Assembly: GCA_051745935.1 (NCBI GenBank)
Contig: JBNJEM010000035.1
Span: 1 to 24,854 of the forward strand
Source: JBNJEM01 sp051745935
GTDB lineage: Bacteria > Planctomycetota > Planctomycetia > Pirellulales > Pirellulaceae
Direction: 5' to 3'
DNA length: 24,854 nt
Both the position numbers and the translations under genes were made by a program. The notes beneath the pieces were generated by a model. It did not search any database, was not told where the DNA came from, and saw nothing but the letters and a program-made list of their open reading frames with translations. Positions within the stretch are counted from its first letter, which is position 1. Every line of letters begins with the position of its first letter. This document shows, one piece after another, positions 21,335 to 24,854 of the stretch.

Positions 21335-23962
21335 TCAAGACTGGTTCTGTTTGCTCGCGGTCTTCGAGTGGGCCAGCCAATCGATCAGTTTTTTCCATTC
21401 TTTTCGGTTGTATCGTGTCCGCCTGTCGAAGTCCACGTCTTTCGGGATCCGCGAGAAGACCGCCCGCGCTTGCAGCAATGTCTCGCGTGCTTCATCCGTG
21501 GATCCCTTGCGCCGATAGCATCGGGCGATTTGCATCAGTGCCTCCAATGCTGCTGGAGCTTTCTGATAGCGATTCGCGACGTCGGCATAGGCATCAATCG
21601 CCTCGTCGTACTCTTCCAAGCGGAAGAGTGCGTTGGCGTGGGCAAAATGGCTGTTCCGCAAGACATGCGATTCGATCGCGGATAGTTTACACTGATCTTG
21701 CTTTTCAATCAGACTGTTCCAGAGTTCATGATGAGCGCGAGCCGCCTGGCGCAAATACGAACGCATTTCCTCGCGCAAATCGTTGCGACGGGATTGGCTT
21801 GGTTCATCCCGAAGCGAGTCTTCGGGAAGATTCGCCAAGTGGCCATAACTTTCAGCAATGTAATACCGGGCTTCCGCTGAATCAGGCATGCGTCCTTGAG
21901 CTTGGGCCGCCCGCTCTTCTCGCAAAGCCACCTCGCTCAAGCTTCGGATCGCTTTCCGGAACAGGTCATGAGAAGCTTTCAAGTCCTTGAACGCGGTTTC
22001 TCGTTGCTGGACCGCCTCACTCCCTTGCGAATCCTCCCGCGCGGGCTTTCGGGCCGCCGCTTCGCGGTTCACCGCTTGTTGGAACAGTAGCTTGCCATGG
22101 ACGAAGAGCGACTCCTTCCAATGGCGGCTTTGAGGCGTTAAGGAATAGTTGTGCAGATTATCGTTGAGTAGCTTTTGGGCCTTTTGCAATTCGCCCAGCT
22201 CGCGGTGAGCATGGCTTGCAAGCAGCCGTGCCCGATAGGTTTCCGGATGGCTCGGAAAGGTTTTGATGCACTTATTGAGGACGCCCAACGCGGTGTGGTA
22301 GTTCCCCATGGCCAAATGGCATTCGCCCAATGCAACCCATCCCCTGGCCTTCTCCTTTCGCGGCGTGTTCTCCTGGTGCTTGCGAAGCATTCGACACGCC
22401 AACCTATAGTTCTGGCCACGCCGAAAGCAGTCTCCGCTCTTCCATAAGTCCCTGGGATACCGGGTTGAAACAAATCGCAACTCGGCCAGTTCACGGTATT
22501 TAGCGGCGGCCAGGCGAAATTGGCGACGCGCTTTTAGTCTCGCTGATTCTCCCTCCGCCTCCCCCAACTCATCCGCTTGTTCCAATAAATATTTCGCCCA
22601 CTGTTCATGGGTGTTCGCCTCGGCCGCCGCGGTTTTCTCCGGCCTCATGAGAGGGGAAAACGCGTCCGCCATGGAAAGAGCTGATTGGAAGTGGCGCTCC
22701 TTCGTGAATTCCTTTTGGGCCGCCAACAACCGCTCCCGCAGCTGGTCCAAGGATACCCAGTCGTTTCGGTGGAAGGCGGGAACACCAACTTCACCGATCA
22801 GCGTTAAGAACAAGGAGAGCGCCGCGTCGTGCTGGTCTTGTTTCTGAAGTAACTCACCTTGCGCTAATGTGGCGGCGAACGCCTCTGGGGTTTGGTAATA
22901 CCGCCGCCGCGTCTGCTCAAAAGCCTCCTTTGCCGCCCGCGGATCGCCCAGATCCCGATAGCAGATTCCCAATAGATATTGCGATTGTCCCGTCGTCGCT
23001 TCCGATGAAGCCTTGCTCTGAGCACGTTCCAGCACGTTAATCGCCGCGTCAAGCTTCTCTTTGTTCCCGTTGTGATCGGCCGCCTCGCCTGAATCGCCCC
23101 TTTTCACCACCGAGCAGCCACTTTCCTGGATCAATAATCTGCCGCGTAGTATCAAGGCTTCGTCATGCAAGGGCGAGTCATCGGGAATCCTCGAAAGCGT
23201 CTCCCGGCACGCCTGCTGGTTTTGCAATCCCAGCTCGATTTCCGCCAACTGCAAGAGGGCTTCGTGCCGTCGAGCTTCCGTGAGCGAGGGGTTTTCAAGC
23301 CACATGTGGCTGTAATCCCGCGCCCTTTTCAAGTTCGGTACCTGATCACGCAAATAGGCCGTGCTCAGCAAACGAGCAATCTCGTGTTTCTGACCGGGCA
23401 CTTGTTTCAGGGCGTCATGGAGTACCGGAAGACTTTCGGCGAAATGACCCGCTTTGAACAAGCAAGAACCCAATAGATATAGCCCCTCTTTTTCGCGCCC
23501 CGGAGGAAATCCTCGTTTGCGAGCTTCCTGTAAATAGCGGGCCGCAATCAGAAAAAGTATCCTGTTCTCCCCGTCAATGTCCTGTTGCGAGGCTTCCTCG
23601 GCCAGCACGGCGCCCTGCACGAATAGCGGGTAACCCGACCGGGAGTCTCCATCCCTGAATGTCCGAGTCAATTGAGATGCAATGTTCCTGGCCTCGTCGT
23701 ATTCGCCGCCGTCCAGGCATGCCAGGGCCGCCTCGATCGTCACGCCGCGACTTGACGGGGATCCATGAATCACCAAATAGTAGCCGACGGAAATCCCGGA
23801 ACTGACAATAATGGCGCTACCGCACAAAAGCACCAGAGCCAAGAGAGGGGTTCGGCGCGCGGCCGCAACCCCCCGGCTCAACAACGCACCGAGACGTGCA
23901 ACGAGCGATCGACGCGCGATCCCCGCATTCGGGGTTCCAGTATTGTTTTCGGCTGACGGCAT
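21335..23962 (-). CDS. Large membrane-anchored TPR protein
   Basis: This 875-residue protein has one membrane segment near residues 39-66 (LLALVLLCGSAIIVSSGISVGYYLV) preceded by Arg-rich sequence, so the bulk should lie outside the cytoplasm. The rest is tandem helical hairpins of the TPR type, seen repeatedly as A-x-Y/F-x-x-A patterns: GGEYDEARNIASQL, AARYLQEARKRG, GHFAESLPVLHDAL, GDPRAAKEAFEQTRRRYY, GNYHTALGVLNKCIKTFP, EYDEAIDAYADVANRYQ and GSTDEARETLLQAR. Such proteins scaffold protein complexes; no enzymatic motif is seen. The C-terminus ends in a basic NRKEWKKLIDWLAHSK segment. The link to flagella is only positional, as it is separated from flgN by 311 bases. The ATG at 23962 (MPSAENNTG) is the first available. 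Confidence 0.85.
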   Translation of the reverse strand: MPSAENNTGTPNAGIARRSLVARLGALLSRGVAAARRTPLLALVLLCGSAIIVSSGISVGYYLVIHGSPSSRGVTIEAALACLDGGEYDEARNIASQLTRTFRDGDSRSGYPLFVQGAVLAEEASQQDIDGENRILFLIAARYLQEARKRGFPPGREKEGLYLLGSCLFKAGHFAESLPVLHDALKQVPGQKHEIARLLSTAYLRDQVPNLKRARDYSHMWLENPSLTEARRHEALLQLAEIELGLQNQQACRETLSRIPDDSPLHDEALILRGRLLIQESGCSVVKRGDSGEAADHNGNKEKLDAAINVLERAQSKASSEATTGQSQYLLGICYRDLGDPRAAKEAFEQTRRRYYQTPEAFAATLAQGELLQKQDQHDAALSLFLTLIGEVGVPAFHRNDWVSLDQLRERLLAAQKEFTKERHFQSALSMADAFSPLMRPEKTAAAEANTHEQWAKYLLEQADELGEAEGESARLKARRQFRLAAAKYRELAELRFVSTRYPRDLWKSGDCFRRGQNYRLACRMLRKHQENTPRKEKARGWVALGECHLAMGNYHTALGVLNKCIKTFPSHPETYRARLLASHAHRELGELQKAQKLLNDNLHNYSLTPQSRHWKESLFVHGKLLFQQAVNREAAARKPAREDSQGSEAVQQRETAFKDLKASHDLFRKAIRSLSEVALREERAAQAQGRMPDSAEARYYIAESYGHLANLPEDSLRDEPSQSRRNDLREEMRSYLRQAARAHHELWNSLIEKQDQCKLSAIESHVLRNSHFAHANALFRLEEYDEAIDAYADVANRYQKAPAALEALMQIARCYRRKGSTDEARETLLQARAVFSRIPKDVDFDRRTRYNRKEWKKLIDWLAHSKTASKQNQS

Positions 23963-24314
23963 AGCGAATTGACTTCCGTGTCAAAGAGCCCCCGCCACGG
24001 GAGAAGATTGGCGACCCGTTTGTACTCCAAACTCGCGGCCCATGTCAATGCGCGTTCAAACGACGCCCCCACCGCGTGCTAGCATCACCGTTCCGCTTCC
24101 GTGCGTCAGGTCGCGTTCACACACGCCGTGGACAGCGACGCCATGGACAGCGACGCCATGGACAGCGACGCCATCATGGACAGGGAGCGGCTGGAGACCG
24201 CCGCCCGGGGCACCGCGTATCTCCCGAATCAACCGTTTTCACCCCAACCTTCAACCTCCCCGGGCCCAGCATGGTCATGGGGAACATGGAGAATGTCCGG
24301 CGAGCACCGCGAGA
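23963..24314. other. Intergenic region before the TPR gene
   Basis: These 352 bases lie between the esterase-like gene and the TPR gene. They hold a 15-bp triple repeat (24129..24173) and should include the TPR gene promoter, though no clear -35/-10 or sigma-54 site was recognised. Short plus-strand frames spanning the repeat give repetitive AVDSDAMDSDAM or TATPWTATPW sequence and appear non-genic. Confidence 0.45.
24129..24173. repeat. 15-bp tandem repeat, three perfect copies
   Basis: The unit TGGACAGCGACGCCA is repeated three times without mismatch. A partial fourth (TGGACAG) follows after TCA. The unit length is a multiple of three, so it leaves reading frames open, but no credible gene uses it. 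Confidence 0.95.
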
Positions 24315-24854
24315 TCAGTTTTCGTCGCTGGGATAGGAGGTAATGTCTTGGACATCACTGGTGACCACCCCCGTTACCTGCTCCATCATCCAGACATTCA
24401 TGTCTCGCAGCATACGGGGGGCCAGTTCATCGCCACACGGATACTGCCGCAGCGTCACATGCATCCCGGCGGCATGAAACAAACGCAATTCATCGCAGGT
24501 TTTCTCAACCGGATAATGGGTGGAAGATCGCCCTTGAGCAATAAAAAGAGGTAAGGTTCGCGACTCTTCCAAGCGGGCTAACGGCGCATTCTCCATTGGA
24601 AACGGTCCGCCCAAAGAGAGGAGCCCAGCGAACCGATGCGGGTGCTTCAAACCGATGCGAAACGCCGTCGTGCCACCACTTTGGTAACCGGCAAGGAACA
24701 CGCGATGACTGGCCACGTGAAACTTTTCCTTCGCGATCTCCAGGCACTCGGCGACCGACTGCTCGGCGGATGCCACGTCCGCGTCGCCAAGGGGCCATTG
24801 ATAGCCCACGTCCCCCTCGCTCGCGCGGCGTGGTCCACGTGGGCCGATCGAGAC
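24315..24854 (-). CDS. Esterase/phospholipase-like alpha/beta-hydrolase, C-terminal part
   Basis: The gene runs off the right edge; the frame is open to base 24854 and about 180 residues are visible. Typical features of the phospholipase/carboxylesterase family are GYQWPLGD near the start, the nucleophile-elbow region RVFLAGYQSGGTTAFRIGLKHPHRFAGLLSLGGPFP, then LPLFIAQGRSSTHYP with the position of the acid residue, and CDELRLFHAAGMHVTLRQYPCGDEL where the catalytic His normally sits. The elbow reads G-Y-Q-S-G rather than G-x-S-x-G, and the expected Gly-His is CGDE, so catalysis is doubtful. There is no evident flagellar link. A GTG within the frame (24809) is not the start, since homologous sequence continues upstream of it. 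Confidence 0.8.
   Translation of the reverse strand, partial: VSIGPRGPRRASEGDVGYQWPLGDADVASAEQSVAECLEIAKEKFHVASHRVFLAGYQSGGTTAFRIGLKHPHRFAGLLSLGGPFPMENAPLARLEESRTLPLFIAQGRSSTHYPVEKTCDELRLFHAAGMHVTLRQYPCGDELAPRMLRDMNVWMMEQVTGVVTSDVQDITSYPSDEN

Noticed and set aside
24042..24554. Plus-strand open frame across the 15-bp repeat and the esterase end
   Set aside because: Repetitive TATPW-type translation and antisense to a recognisable hydrolase gene.

Overview
The window is almost entirely a flagellar gene cluster. Every supported gene lies on the minus strand. Read in the direction of transcription (right to left), the core order is flgB-flgC-fliE-fliF-fliG-fliH-fliI-fliJ-motE-like-fliK-flgD-flgE-flbD-motA-motB-fliL-fliN. 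This is the layout of the Bacillus-type fla/che operon, with motAB inserted between flbD and fliL and with a FliN-type protein where fliM-fliY would be. The moderate-to-high GC, large low-complexity insertions in FliK and FliG, dispersed short repeats and a big membrane-anchored TPR protein suggest a Planctomycetota member, probably Pirellulales-like. That placement is an inference from gene content, not from a marker gene.

Upstream of flgB sits a regulatory block: a FlgN-like export chaperone, a soluble histidine kinase and a sigma-54 (NtrC-type) response regulator. Kinase and regulator overlap by four bases. About 425 bases before flgB there is an essentially consensus sigma-54 promoter (17405..17420, minus strand). 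The simplest reading is that the kinase/regulator pair switches on RNA polymerase-sigma54 at this promoter to express the basal body, export, hook and stator genes. Further upstream lies an 875-residue TPR protein with one N-terminal membrane segment. At the right edge is the C-terminal part of an esterase-like alpha/beta-hydrolase that runs off the window.

The unusual content is repetitive DNA threaded through the cluster. (1) A ~100-bp element bounded by TATA occurs six times, always in the same orientation: cut by the left edge, just upstream of motA, inside fliK in frame, and as a perfect 100-bp-period triple array between flgN and the histidine kinase. On the transcribed strand it has no stop codon in any of the three frames. 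(2) A heptanucleotide array of 24 units without a single indel separates flgD from flgE. (3) A ~64-bp element with inverted ends occurs between fliK and flgD and between fliH and fliI. (4) A 15-bp triple repeat lies in the gap before the TPR gene.

Protein oddities are two FliM-like CheY-binding motifs at the N-terminus of FliN, an altered (partly charge-reversed) torque helix in FliG, and non-standard active-site positions in the esterase-like protein. FliM, flagellin, FlgG/F, FlhA/FlhB and FliP/Q/R are not in this window.
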